This document shows, one piece after another, positions 23,434-33,938 of a DNA stretch of 64,000 bases. A program made the position numbers and the translations under genes. Origin of the DNA: Xylona heveae TC161 (Eukaryota > Ascomycota > Xylonomycetes > Xylonales > Xylonaceae); the NCBI RefSeq assembly GCF_001619985.1, contig NW_017264207.1, forward strand, positions 5,294-69,293, written 5' to 3'. The notes under the pieces are model-generated. The model was not told the DNA's origin and ran no database searches. It worked only from the letters and a program-made list of their open reading frames with translations. The first letter of the stretch is position 1, and each line of letters opens with the position of its first letter.

Positions 23434-23819
23434 CATAATGGAGCTATCTCTACAATTAATATTTTCTGTCCTGTCTAGCTGAGAACATTAAGTCTAGACT
23501 GTGTTGGGTTTTTTAAACCTTAGGGGGAATTTACAATACAATGTTACTAATAAAGATAATGATTATTATCCAAAAGTTATAAGAAGTACATTAGAGTGAA
23601 AATCCTACATATTGTAGTTGAAAACCTTTACAAATGACATGAAGTTAGAATTTTGTATAAGAACCATAGCATAAAGGAAAAGAAGCTTGATTGTCTCAGT
23701 GAGCTCTCGCTCTAACAGCATAGCTAATAAAAAAGAACATGCAGTTAAGCCACCTCAGTACAATCTATACTAGCAGGATATCATCTCAAGCCGTGTAATC
23801 AATACTGTTTAGCTTATAT
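23434..23819. other. Intergenic: convergent 3' flanks
   Basis: AT-rich flank with no supported gene, between copy B and the coiled-coil gene on the opposite strand. Confidence 0.5.
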
Positions 23820-24535
23820 TTAGGCGCGGATGATTCCCAAAAATGTAAGAAGGCGTCGACGTCTATCATCTAGAGTGCCAGTTGTTTCAAGCTCATATTG
23901 ACCTAACAGGGTACGGACTCCAGCAGCTATAACATTGTTAGTTACAATTTTAACCATAACCTAAATGATAGCATGGTACTGATAATAGAATATTTTAACA
24001 AACTTGTCATCCAATAAAATTCGACGAAAAAATATCATTAATAAGATTTCAAATCTCTAAAACCAAAAAGAAAACACTTACTAGTCATAGCATTGAGGTC
24101 TCTTAGGGTAGTCGGAAAGTTTGACGGAACGGAGTTCATGCGTGTTCGTAGTGGCTCGATTGCAATATGATCAAATGCAATTGCAGAGTTATATACACGA
24201 GCACGCGAATTCAGGTCGCTGGTATACACAAAGTTAGTTAGACTGAAAAGTCAAAAAGGTGCATTCAGTACATACGCAGCAACGATTGAGGTCTCTAGTC
24301 GATCCATGCGTGTCTCCATGCGGTCCATTCTACTTTCAATGGCGTCGATTCTATTTTCGATACGATTGAGCCGTTGGTTGACTTCGGAGAGTGTACTCTG
24401 AACATTTTGCATCATAGTCACGAGCTGCTGAATCGATGACGCTTCTTGCAACGCGGGAAGGTTTTCGAACAGCGCGATTTCATCAGCTGCTGCACGCAGC
24501 TTACTCGCTGCACGCTGGGGACTGGCGTCTGACAT
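23820..24535 (-). CDS. Small coiled-coil protein, function unknown
   Basis: Three exons on the minus strand: 24535-24276, 24218-24082 and 23926-23820, giving 167 residues from MSDASPQRAA. Residues about 40-85 form a strong heptad coiled coil: NRIENRIDAIESRMDRMETR and following. A second part reads NSAIAFDHIAIEPLRTRMNS, and the protein ends LLTFLGIIRA. The second intron is long (155 bases) and AT-rich. The frame is open upstream to 24709 with another Met, so a longer form or a 5' intron is possible. I do not recognise a named domain. It is divergent from the SRAP gene, whose start lies 514 bases away. Confidence 0.68.
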
Positions 24536-25048
24536 GGTATGTATTATGACTTTGCTATTGATGGTAGAGAAAGGGACGCTTGACATGACCTTTGTCAGTG
24601 CTGAAAATCTGTGACTTAGATTTGACTTACTGCAGACCTGCCCTTCTGATGCTAGGGTGAAGAGGCCTCGCGATGATGCTAAAACTGGGTTCAGGCGTGA
24701 ACTCGTCACTATATAAACAGCGACAGATGGAGGACTTGACGTGAGAAGAAGCTCAACACGTCGAAGACATTTGCAATGGTTGTCTGTATTGTTCTGTTGT
24801 TGTCAGTGGAAGCCATCTCAATTTGGTAAGCGCCAGGGTGGTGCCGTCGATCAGTCAGAGAAGGTACTTCCATATGACCGTCGTTTCCCATATTGAATAT
24901 GTATTCTTAATCTGTCGGAAAGCACCCCCCACACCTTTTGTCGACGTCATCGTATATAACCACCCAATTCCCATTATGACCGATAAGCCATATGATCTTT
25001 TATTGACGGGATACAGGTACTTAGTGTATCATGCTATAATGTGCTGAA
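24536..25048. other. Divergent promoter region, coiled-coil gene / SRAP gene
   Basis: Upstream regions of two head-to-head genes. No extra gene is supported. Confidence 0.45.
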
Positions 25049-26450
25049 ATGTGTGGTCGTTATGCTCTCTCACTGGTGTGTATCCATTTCAACCTTCTGC
25101 TATATCACACATTCTCATCTCAATCAATGCTGGTAGCGACCTAGGGAGGTGCGTCACCGTCTGGCGGAGTCAAATATGCCCGCAGAAGATGCTCCCGAAG
25201 ACGATGCCACACGCCAATCTTACAATGTCGCTCCTGGATATTACGAGCTGGTCTATCGCGCAGATGTCCCAGACTATGGTGCGGGCGAAGACGCTCACAG
25301 CAACCCTTCGGATGACGTATCCAAAGACAACCATGCCATAGCCCCGACGGCGGAAGCCACCAAGTATAAGCTGCAGGCTATGAAATGGGGTATGAACTTC
25401 TTGTATGTTCTCGAAATTTCGCAGCGATGCTGACGTATCCGCAAAGGCTTGATCCCGTTTTGGACTAAACGGAATCCCGACTATGGCTCGATGATGAGGA
25501 CGATAAACTGTCGCGATGATTCACTTATTGAAAACCGGGGAATGTGGACACATATGAAGCAGAAGAAAAGATGCATCGTCGTGTGCGAGGGATTTTACGA
25601 ATGGCTCAAGAAAGCTGGCGGGAAGGAGAAAATTCCGCACTTTGTCAAGCGTGCCGACGGGCAGCTAATGTGTTTCGCTGGACTATGGGACAGTGTTAAG
25701 TTTGAGGGTGAGATTGTTCCTTCCGTTAAGTTGGACGCATATCTAATTGTGTCTTTAAAAGATTCGGATGAGAAGATCTACTCGTACACCATCATCACCA
25801 CAGATTCCAATTCTCAACTCAAATTCCTGCATGATCGCATGCCTGTAATCCTTGACAACGGCAGCGAAGCTCTTCGCACATGGCTTGATCCCAAAAGAAG
25901 CACATGGTCGAAAGAATTGCAGTCATTGCTTAGGCCATACGATGGCAAGTTGGAATGTTATGCGGTGCCGAAAGAGGTGGGAAAAGTCGGGAACAACTCG
26001 CCTTCATTTGTAATCCCTATAGCAAGCACTGAGAACAAGTCCAATATCGCCAATTTTTTCGCAAATGCGAACAAGGCTGAAAAGAAAAAGGGCCAAATTG
26101 GCAAGGTCAAGGCAGAAAAGGATGTGGTCAAGCGTGACCCGGATGAAACGCGGGAGACAGTCAATGTTGATTCCAGCGAAGATCATGCGCCCGTTCCAAC
26201 CCCTGCCGACGATGAATCAAAGCTCTCAGTTAAACGAGAACTCGAAAGCGACATCGAGAGCGAAAGAAAGGATGTAAAGCGCATGAAACCTGGAAAGGTA
26301 GAAAGCGCTACCGAACCAAAGCAGGCTGCCCCAAAAGCGAATGTCCAAACTAGGAAGACTCGAAGTGCCACTAGCAATAACAGTGGTGAAAAGAGCCCTA
26401 CAAAGCAGAAGAATCCCGATCAAAAGATAACGAGTTTCTTTAAGAAGTAG
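25049..26450 (+). CDS. SRAP-domain DNA-repair protein (HMCES/YedK-like)
   Basis: A nuclear protein expected to form a covalent thiazolidine shield on abasic sites in single-stranded DNA. Three exons: 25049-25075, 25149-25389 and 25447-26450, giving 423 residues. The first exon encodes only MCGRYALSL, which places the catalytic Cys at position 2 after Met removal. Other SRAP hallmarks are the Asn in TINCRDDSL, CEGFYEW with the active-site Glu, and HDRMPVIL with the active-site His. The last 150 residues are a charged, disordered tail rich in Lys, Glu and Asp, ending DQKITSFFKK. This resembles a PCNA-interacting peptide, though the usual Gln is shifted by one position. The domain is full length and appears functional. 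Confidence 0.92.
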
Positions 26451-27870
26451 ACGTTTGCTTGCTGGTAGGTGGATGGATTGACATTGAGTGGGAGCTGCAG
26501 TTGGTGAGATTACTAGGTATGTTGGTGTCCTTTTCATTCGGCTTGTATCCAGTTCGTACATGCTAATGCTCTCTGCACAGAGCTGTGATCCTGGCTGCTC
26601 CTCGTATTTTGGGAGATGCTCGTGAACGCTGCAGTAATCATCATATGGACTGCCTTTACCAGAGCATTTCCTCTAAAAGCTGCCCGTGCGCAAGCCCGAG
26701 TCTGAAGAATCCACTATTTTTCTCTTGCTCTGCTGCCATCCACAGCCGCGCCAAGAAGCAAAATCTCGGTTTCGCTGCGGCACTTTAACACCCTAATGCT
26801 TTCCTACAAATATATCGTCATCTGGATTGCAATCTAGGTCTCAGTCGCGGAGAACCAACCAGGGAATTACCTCCGTTGATCTCACCTATGGAAAGAAGCC
26901 CCGACCACGTCTTTGTATGGGCGCGATTAAAAATTGGGTTGAAAAGACAGCATCACACAGGGGGCTAAAAGCACCTTTCACAGGTAATTTGTCATGGAGA
27001 AATTACAACTTAGTATCTGAGCAGTTTCTCCCTTGCTACGCATTATCAAACTTCTACGTCGTAGCTGCAGTCACTTTTTGAAAGCAATAAGATCATGACT
27101 GAATCAGTCGCATTTTTCAAAGAAAGAAAGGTATTAAAAATTAACATTAGTAGAATCTATTCTTCTTTCTCGTAATGGAAAATATGATCCCTCTAGAATC
27201 CAGGATTCTATTTACAGTAATTATGCGCGGGGATGGAGGCAAGATGCCAGCATAAGACGGTCGGTGCGTAGGTCATAGTTGATTGTGACTTTTGACCTCA
27301 AACAGGAACACTGTATGATTGTGAAACCTTGACGGAATTGCTTCTTATGGCAATATGGTACTACCGAAATTGAAATGGAAGTAATTAGCCAGCCGGATTC
27401 TTTCTCGTCTCCCCATCGCCGAGGCCCGTCGATTGTAGCCGGGGCACTGAGTCGCGCTATTGTCTAGCGGGCTTGTTGGAAAAGCTTGGCGCGGAGAGGA
27501 TGGGACCACCCAAGGGCCCTAGGTCTCTCGGATGATGGGCAATCGACGTTAAGACCATTAAACCGAGATGATATATTCCGATAGCAGGCTTGGAGGGCAG
27601 TCATGTAGATTGATCGCGTGATTTAATGAACTGTATCGCAACCACAACAGCCAGAATCTCAAGCGCGCTGTAGGGGAAGCAGAAGCATCACCTCATCGTC
27701 ATGCCCGACACTCCCACGCCAGTTTGAGTGCCAAATTTCCAAAGGGCTCGGCAAAACTGGGCCGGCGATTTGCATCTGCTGAGATTGCAAATCCTCTGAA
27801 CCAAAACAATGGATTTGGATGGCCGTAGAGCGGTCGATCGAAAACCACCACAAAAGTTGTATGTGATCCT
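26451..27870. other. Intergenic, 1.4 kb
   Basis: Convergent 3' flanks of the SRAP and PPxY genes. Short frames at 26585-26788 and 26827-27081 lack any signature. Nothing else seen. Confidence 0.5.
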
Positions 27871-28749
27871 TTAATGGATGTCGGCGTGGGGGTGATTTTC
27901 GTTGTTTGAAGTCATGGCTCGCGGTGGAGGCTCTAAGCCGGCTGCACTCTCTACATCTGGGCGCGAATCGGCCGTGGTCGCTCGTGGTCCAGAACCCGTA
28001 TTTTCAAGCGCTTCTTCATAGTCGGGAGGTCTCCTTTCCAGCCCATCGCGAGAGAGCGTCCTCAAGGGGATAGATACCGTCGAAGCAGAGGGTCGTCGGT
28101 CAGTTGTACTACCATCGTGATGGAAGGATTCATGGTCTCGAGGATTTTGGTAGATGCATTCAGCTGATTCGCCATGAGTTGTTGAAGAATGCGTGCCACG
28201 AGGCTGGTAAGGGGGTGGTGCCTCTCCATGCTCATCTAAACCTTCTTCGTGTCTTGCATTTCCTCCCATGACTCCTCTCCATCCGCCATAGATCCACCGA
28301 GATCGTGGCGCCCAACCGTCGAGGTCCCTTGCCAGCGCATTTTGACCACTGTTTCGTACTCGAGCAACCTTATTCTTCCTTCTTCGATGAAAGACCCAGT
28401 AGGCTACGCCTATTATGATTATGAGTATGGCAAGCAATAAGAAATAGTAGTTGAGCAGGCCGTCGCGTTGGCCTTGGGCGCCGGATTGCCCATCAGGATT
28501 TTCGTCGCGGGGACTGAGAGCGGACTGGGCAGCGGCACCGGTTGTTGAAAATTGACCCAAGGCCGATGGAGTATGGGCGGAGAACGAAATGCTCGACAGA
28601 GCTGGTGAGGAGCGTTTTCCGGCTACCGACGGAGAAGAGGGTTGAGCATTGGAAGAGGTAAGAAACAAAGCGGAGAGCAAAAGAAACGTAGATGACGGCG
28701 ATAAGACTGATCTCTCACACCGGCAGCGAACTCTTCCAGTTCTCAACAT
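27871..28749 (-). CDS. Single-pass membrane protein with PPxY motifs
   Basis: A 292-residue product in one exon, starting at MLRTGRVRCR. A signal-anchor-like hydrophobic stretch (about 20-36, ending SSNAQ) is followed by a Ser/Thr-rich luminal or extracellular segment. A transmembrane helix spans about 99-120 (YFLLLAILIIIIGVAYW), then HRRRKNK as a stop-transfer. The cytosolic tail carries APPPY (about 177-181) and PPDY (241-244) motifs, both able to bind WW domains such as those of the ubiquitin ligase Rsp5/HulA. The layout recalls yeast Rcr1/Rcr2 and other Rsp5 adaptors, but I cannot show orthology. The frame is open upstream to 28968; the later Met gives the better signal sequence. Confidence 0.7.
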   Translation of the reverse strand: MLRTGRVRCRCERSVLSPSSTFLLLSALFLTSSNAQPSSPSVAGKRSSPALSSISFSAHTPSALGQFSTTGAAAQSALSPRDENPDGQSGAQGQRDGLLNYYFLLLAILIIIIGVAYWVFHRRRKNKVARVRNSGQNALARDLDGWAPRSRWIYGGWRGVMGGNARHEEGLDEHGEAPPPYQPRGTHSSTTHGESAECIYQNPRDHESFHHDGSTTDRRPSASTVSIPLRTLSRDGLERRPPDYEEALENTGSGPRATTADSRPDVESAAGLEPPPRAMTSNNENHPHADIH

Positions 28750-29809
28750 TTCGCTCTTGGTAGCGCAGCAGCTGGTCTTGCGAAGGACATGCGGTTGTTT
28801 GGCCGTTGGATAAACCGTAGGTTGGTAGATCGGATGATGCGGCAAGGCGGCAAGGCGGTAATGCCTTTCTATCGAGTATCGCGGTAACGTGTTCATGTGG
28901 CTTGTCGATTCGGCAGTGGCTAGTGACCTCCCACCGTAAAGCGCCTGAGAGTCACTGTCAAAGAACACCAGTCCAGGGCGATTTTGATGACTCTGCCATT
29001 AATTGACTGTACGAATACTTCATCATTTCACAATAAAATAATGTCTTTTTTGAAGAGGGTATGATACCCGGATCCTCATCTTGCAAGTCTTCCTGCAGCT
29101 TTTCAGTGTATGACGGGGATAGACATCGCTATAATCTTTCCCTTTTAGGAAATGCTGCTTTTGTAACTATGGGAGTGCGCTGCACCAATAACAATCGACG
29201 GCAACCGTGATTGTCAGCAAATCGAATAAAAGCAACCATTATCACCAGAGGGTTCATCAAGTCGAGGGCCATCACCTCAATTACATGCAAGTCATCTATG
29301 GCAAGATATATGAGCGCTCTGATGCAATCGGGATACAACGATAACAGATAAGATAGTTAATCCATTATACGGAACCCAATCAGATTGAATGGAAACAGCA
29401 TTACATGTCGTGCTGTCCCGTTACCACGAAACTGGGTTACCAACGTCAAAACGTTCCTTGTTTGTTTCCATAAATTCCAAGTTTCGGGGTTTTTAAATCT
29501 GTCGATCTCAATCTTATTTATGAGATCTTGTAGATCTCATCGAACAGACGGTGTTCTTTTTCCGAATGGGGCCCTAGGATGTTATGGTGTGCGAGGATCT
29601 CGTTGATCACGCAAGAGCATATGTGCTACTGTGCAGCTTCAATGACCGCAGAATGACAACAGCGAATGCAATTCAAACGTTCGAAACCCGAGGAGATGGG
29701 AGACGCTTAAGTTTTGGAATTATGAGTATAAAGGCAAGCATCGACACAGCATTGAAATGTTCCTGTTTCCCTTTTATAATTCCACTTTTATTATTGGCCA
29801 GCTCTAACG
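28750..29809. other. Intergenic: divergent promoters
   Basis: Lies upstream of both the PPxY gene (minus) and the peroxygenase (plus). No supported gene or repeat. Confidence 0.5.
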
Positions 29810-31470
29810 ATGAGGGCAGGAATTCTTTTGTCGGTGGTTGGTTTGATGACATGCGCCTATGGTGCTGCTTGCCCGTACGAGATCATGAGACGGGCAGGTC
29901 TCTTGAGCGAAGAAGATGCCGCCAAATTTGATGCTGTCAAGCGCGACCCTGCGGCAGCCGATGCACTGTTTGAAGCCCATCGTCGTGACGCTGCCGAGTC
30001 TGACCCCACAGCTGAGCCTGAACTCGTTGGTATCCGCAAGCGTGATGGTCTGCTCGATTTGCCCCTTGGTGGTGGTCTCTGTAAGTGAACCTTTCGTAAA
30101 TGTCTGGACGTAAAACCAAGCTGACTGAAGGACCTCAGTGAACGGTGTTCTTCAGCCCCTTTCAGGTGCCCTTGCAGGCGTTGATATCCCCACCCCACAG
30201 CCGCAGGGGCTGGTTTTGATTCCAGGAGATGATCCCAATCATCAATTCCAAGCTCCTGGTCCTACCGATGTGCGAGGCATTTGCCCGACCTTGAATGCTT
30301 TGGCCAACCATGGTTACCTCTCTCGTGATGGTGTATGTGCTCTTCACTTGAAACATGCAACGCCTTGCTCACCTTATACTTGCAGATCACATCCTTTGCT
30401 GAAGCCGCCAACGCTGTGCAAACGGGCTATGGCTTCACATATGAACTGTCGGTCTTCCTATCTGCTCTTGGTCTCCTAGCTGGTGGAGATTTAGCAAGTG
30501 GCAAATATAGCATTGGCGGCGCAGATGCTCGCGTTCCTAATACGCTTGGCCCTGCTTTGGGTCTCGACAAGCACGGCGTTTTCGAGATTGACGGCAGCAT
30601 TACCCGTCAAGATATCCATTTTGGAAACAATGCAAACTTTCTGCTGCAGCGCTGGGAGGAGTATGTCAACACAAGCAACATCTACGGCAATTTCAACAAG
30701 GAAACTCAAGCGCTTGACAACGTAAGTCAGATCTTCATTTCTTTTTCTAAGTTGATGAGATACCCGCTTTCTGCTCGACTCTACGCTTCTCTGCTCTCGC
30801 CATGACTCTAAAGGAATGACTCGTGACTCATGACTTGCAGGGCAATCGCTACGACTATTCGCGCGAAACGAACCCAGATTTCTTTGCCGGTGGCATTTGG
30901 TTTGCCGTTTCTCACGCCGAGCGAGTTTTCGTTTATGAAGGCCTCGCCAATGGCACCACGCAGTCTGATGCCAACTATGCCAATGTTGCACCCTTTTTCC
31001 TCAATGACACATTCCCAGAATACTGGTACCGCCGGGGCGAGCCTTTCAGCCTCCCAGCTGCCTTCGCCGAGGCTGCTGCACTATTCCTTGCCAACCCACG
31101 CCAGCCTGGTGGTAACCAGGGCCTGGGTAATTTTGTTCCTCTCGATGGACAAAACATTAGTGCTTTGAGCCCGCCCGAGCTGGGTTGCTTCATTCTGGAA
31201 AACGTCTTGGATATTATCCCCAACCAACTTGATTCTGAGGCTAGCGCTTTGGGACAGGCTGTGCTTGGCTTCACCAAGGGTGCTATTGCACCATTCTTTG
31301 TTAATGACGGCTACTTCAACTGCGACTTGAGCAGCTTCGCAGCGCCTGGTCAAAACGCTGGTGTGACAGGAAATACTGATGGCACTCCAAGTGAAGCTAG
31401 CTCCGGTTCACCTGTGAATGGAGCATATCCCGGTATTGGTGTTATTGCACCTGACTCTGAGCCTTCCTAA
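29810..31470 (+). CDS. Secreted heme-thiolate peroxidase/peroxygenase (chloroperoxidase family)
   Basis: An extracellular enzyme of the Peroxidase_2 family, which uses H2O2 to halogenate or oxygenate organic substrates. Four exons: 29810-30080, 30139-30332, 30386-30721 and 30841-31470, giving 476 residues. A signal peptide is clear (ILLSVVGLMTCAYGAACP). The heme-ligand Cys lies in DVRGICPTLNALANHGYLSR, just before intron 2. The second part contains RWEEYVNTSNIYGNFNKETQ and several N-glycosylation sequons. Length is nearer to the long fungal class than to the roughly 330-residue peroxygenases; the extra sequence is in the N-terminal propeptide-like part and the C-terminal Gly/Ser-rich tail. 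It may oxidise xenobiotics outside the cell, in keeping with the nearby catabolic genes. Confidence 0.9.
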
Positions 31471-32296
31471 AATTATGATCCTGCTGAGATTGTAGTTTGA
31501 GTGGTTCAGGGATGGACTTTTTTGTCAAGGGACAGATGAAGAGGAATACCCCAAGTTACATGGATAGCAAGAAATACCAAGTCCTCTAATCAAACTAGAC
31601 TGTTCCTTAGGGTCAATTTTTTTCTTAACCGGAGTGGAACAACTCTGGAAATTATTTGATTTTAACTATATTAGAAGCAGAAATAAGAATAGTATAATAT
31701 AAGTCCAGATTATACGTTAGACGTACCTTCTTGTCCGTGGTTATGGTGAAAGAGAGGAGATTAATCTGTTGACTAATAGTTTGCTCAAAGTTCTTTAGCT
31801 AGCGAGATTAAACTTGGGCTTCGGCCACACCTCTCTTAGACTTGAGCTTAATGGACAATCTCCCCACACCCCCTTCTCTTATACTTAAACTATGGGGAAT
31901 TATCTCTCCCGCATCTCTCTTCCGCTTAACTTTAATGGAAAATCCAAACAAGTTCACAGTGATGGAGATGCTTCAGAGATATCGTGTCTATTAAAGTTAT
32001 GTATAGCCGGCTCAACAAAACATTTCGCAAAGACAACCCACCAAGAGAGGGAAAATTCATATTATTTTTATCAGAGAGTCAGCATGAATATACCACCGCA
32101 ACTGGACGATGGAGAATTTAAATTGAGACAACCTGCTGGTTGGAGCATCTGTGGTCACCATGTTTTCAAAGTTGAAGCAATTCTTTGTCCGGCGCGCCAG
32201 ACTACGTTACCTTTACTTTCTGAAAAACAGCGTTCATACGTTAGCTCATCAATTTCTTCAAAAGCAAATATTTCTTGTGCATCTTTCAACTTCTCA
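31471..32296. other. Intergenic, AT-rich
   Basis: Contains A/T tracts and pyrimidine-rich promoter-like stretches near 31840-31920. A frame from 31892 runs into the arginase exon, but its N-terminal part has no homology that I recognise. Confidence 0.45.
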
Positions 32297-33394
32297 ATGG
32301 CTCTTCCTGCAAATAACCATCCAAATTTCATCGCAAAGCACGATGATATAGGCATAGTTGCAGCAGGCTTTTCAGGCGGACAAGTGAGCGACCTAATTAC
32401 ACCCAGTTCTGAATTGCCCTCTGAATCTCTGATATATTCTTTATAGCGAAGACTCGGTGTCAGCGCGGCGCCGTCTGCAATGATTGAGGCCGGACTCCTC
32501 GAAGAAGTTCACAATGACTTAGGATACAATATCCACCATGATCATACAGTACATTCGTATACGGATCTGTATCCTACATCAGACCCAGATCACCGAGGCA
32601 TGAAAAAGCCTCGAGCGGTCAGTGCAGCGATGGAGAAGCTTAGCCAACAAGTGTAGGGTCATGCTAAGGAGGGTAGGTGTGTATTGACTCTGGGTGGCGA
32701 TCACTCTGTTGCCATTGGCACTCTATCCGGTACAGCCAGGGCCATCCGCAAGCGTCATGGACGTGAAATGGCTGTCATATATGTGGACGCACATGGCGAC
32801 ATCAATACCCCTGAGACAAGTGGCAGCGGTAACATTCACGGTATGCCGGTTGCCTTTGTCTCTGGTTTGGCCAAGGGAGACAGCAAGGACATATTTGGCT
32901 GGATAAAGGATGAGCATCTGATCAATGTGGATAAACTCGTCTACATTGGTCTGCGTGATGTCGGTGCCAGTGAGAAGAAAACGTTTCAGGAAAACGAAAT
33001 TAAAGTTTTTAGCATGCACGATGTCAATCGGTGAGTGATGTTTGAAAAGTTTGAAGTCTGCAAAGACTTTTTCGCTGATTGTGATCAATTCAGTCTCGGC
33101 ATTGGCCGCGTCATGGAACTCGCGCTCGCATATATTGGCAATACTCCAATTCACCTTTCGTACGACATAGATGCGCTGGACCCTGAGTGGGCTCCAAGCA
33201 CAGGCTTTCCAGTACCGGGAGGACTGTCATTGTGCGAGGGCGTCTTTATTGCTGAGTGCATCCGCGACACCGGGAATCTAATCGCCATGGATTTGGTAGA
33301 AGTAAACCCTCAGCTGGAAGTCCGTGGAGCAGAAAGGACTATCCAAAGTGGATTTGCATTAATTCGCAGTGCTTTGGGAAATAGATCAATTTAG
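32297..33394 (+). pseudogene. Arginase copy with one in-frame stop
   Basis: Three exons, 32297-32383, 32447-33030 and 33094-33394, encode a near-complete arginase of about 323 codons. Metal-ligand motifs are intact: LGGDHSVAIG, VDAHGDINTPE and SYDIDALDP, and the substrate loop SGNIHGMP is present. One TAG at 32654-32656 lies in frame, between LSQQV and GHAKEGRCVLTL, where relatives usually have Tyr. No plausible intron removes it. This could be a young pseudogene, a sequencing error or a read-through codon. Arginase splits arginine to ornithine and urea. Divergence from typical fungal AgaA/Car1 sequence suggests an extra paralogue. The amidase gene follows on the same strand. Confidence 0.75.
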
Positions 33395-33938
33395 ATGTCT
33401 TTTATAGAATGATTTGATATTTTAAACATTCAAATAGTCGTCTAGAAAGTTCAATTGGAAATGTATAGATGATGCGATACTTCTACACAGTGATAAACTC
33501 AAATAATACCCGAAACTATCACTAGCAATACATTACCGTATACTATTTGCCAAAATCGATCAATTGAATCTTGTCGTTGTTTAAATTTACTGGCAAGAGA
33601 TCATGTGAAGCGTTCAACGCTTCACCATCTTCGTGTGTAAGTAGTCTATATTGGGAGTTATAGTCGTATTGGCATATCCTGGTTCAGGGAAAATTGCTTA
33701 TCTCCTACGCTACTACTACAGTAAGACTACTTTGATTCCGAGCCTATCAGAAATGAACCCTGTTATCTCGGAAATACAAGGAATGAAAATGAGCCCCGCA
33801 CTTGTTTGCCTGTGGTATATATACAGTATGGCCTTCCTCCGTGGCGGAATTTTTACGATACAACTATAACATTGGACGTTCTCTTTTCGGGCTCTTTACT
33901 TTGAATCATTAATTCTTATCTTACACTCTAAATAAGAC
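33395..33938. other. Intergenic
   Basis: Between the arginase relic and the amidase gene. A 72-codon frame at 33651 shows a P-loop-like YPGSGK but nothing else of an ATPase; not called. Confidence 0.5.

Noticed and set aside
33651-33869. Frame with a P-loop-like YPGSGK
   Set aside because: Only 72 codons, no Walker B or other ATPase motif; most likely chance.
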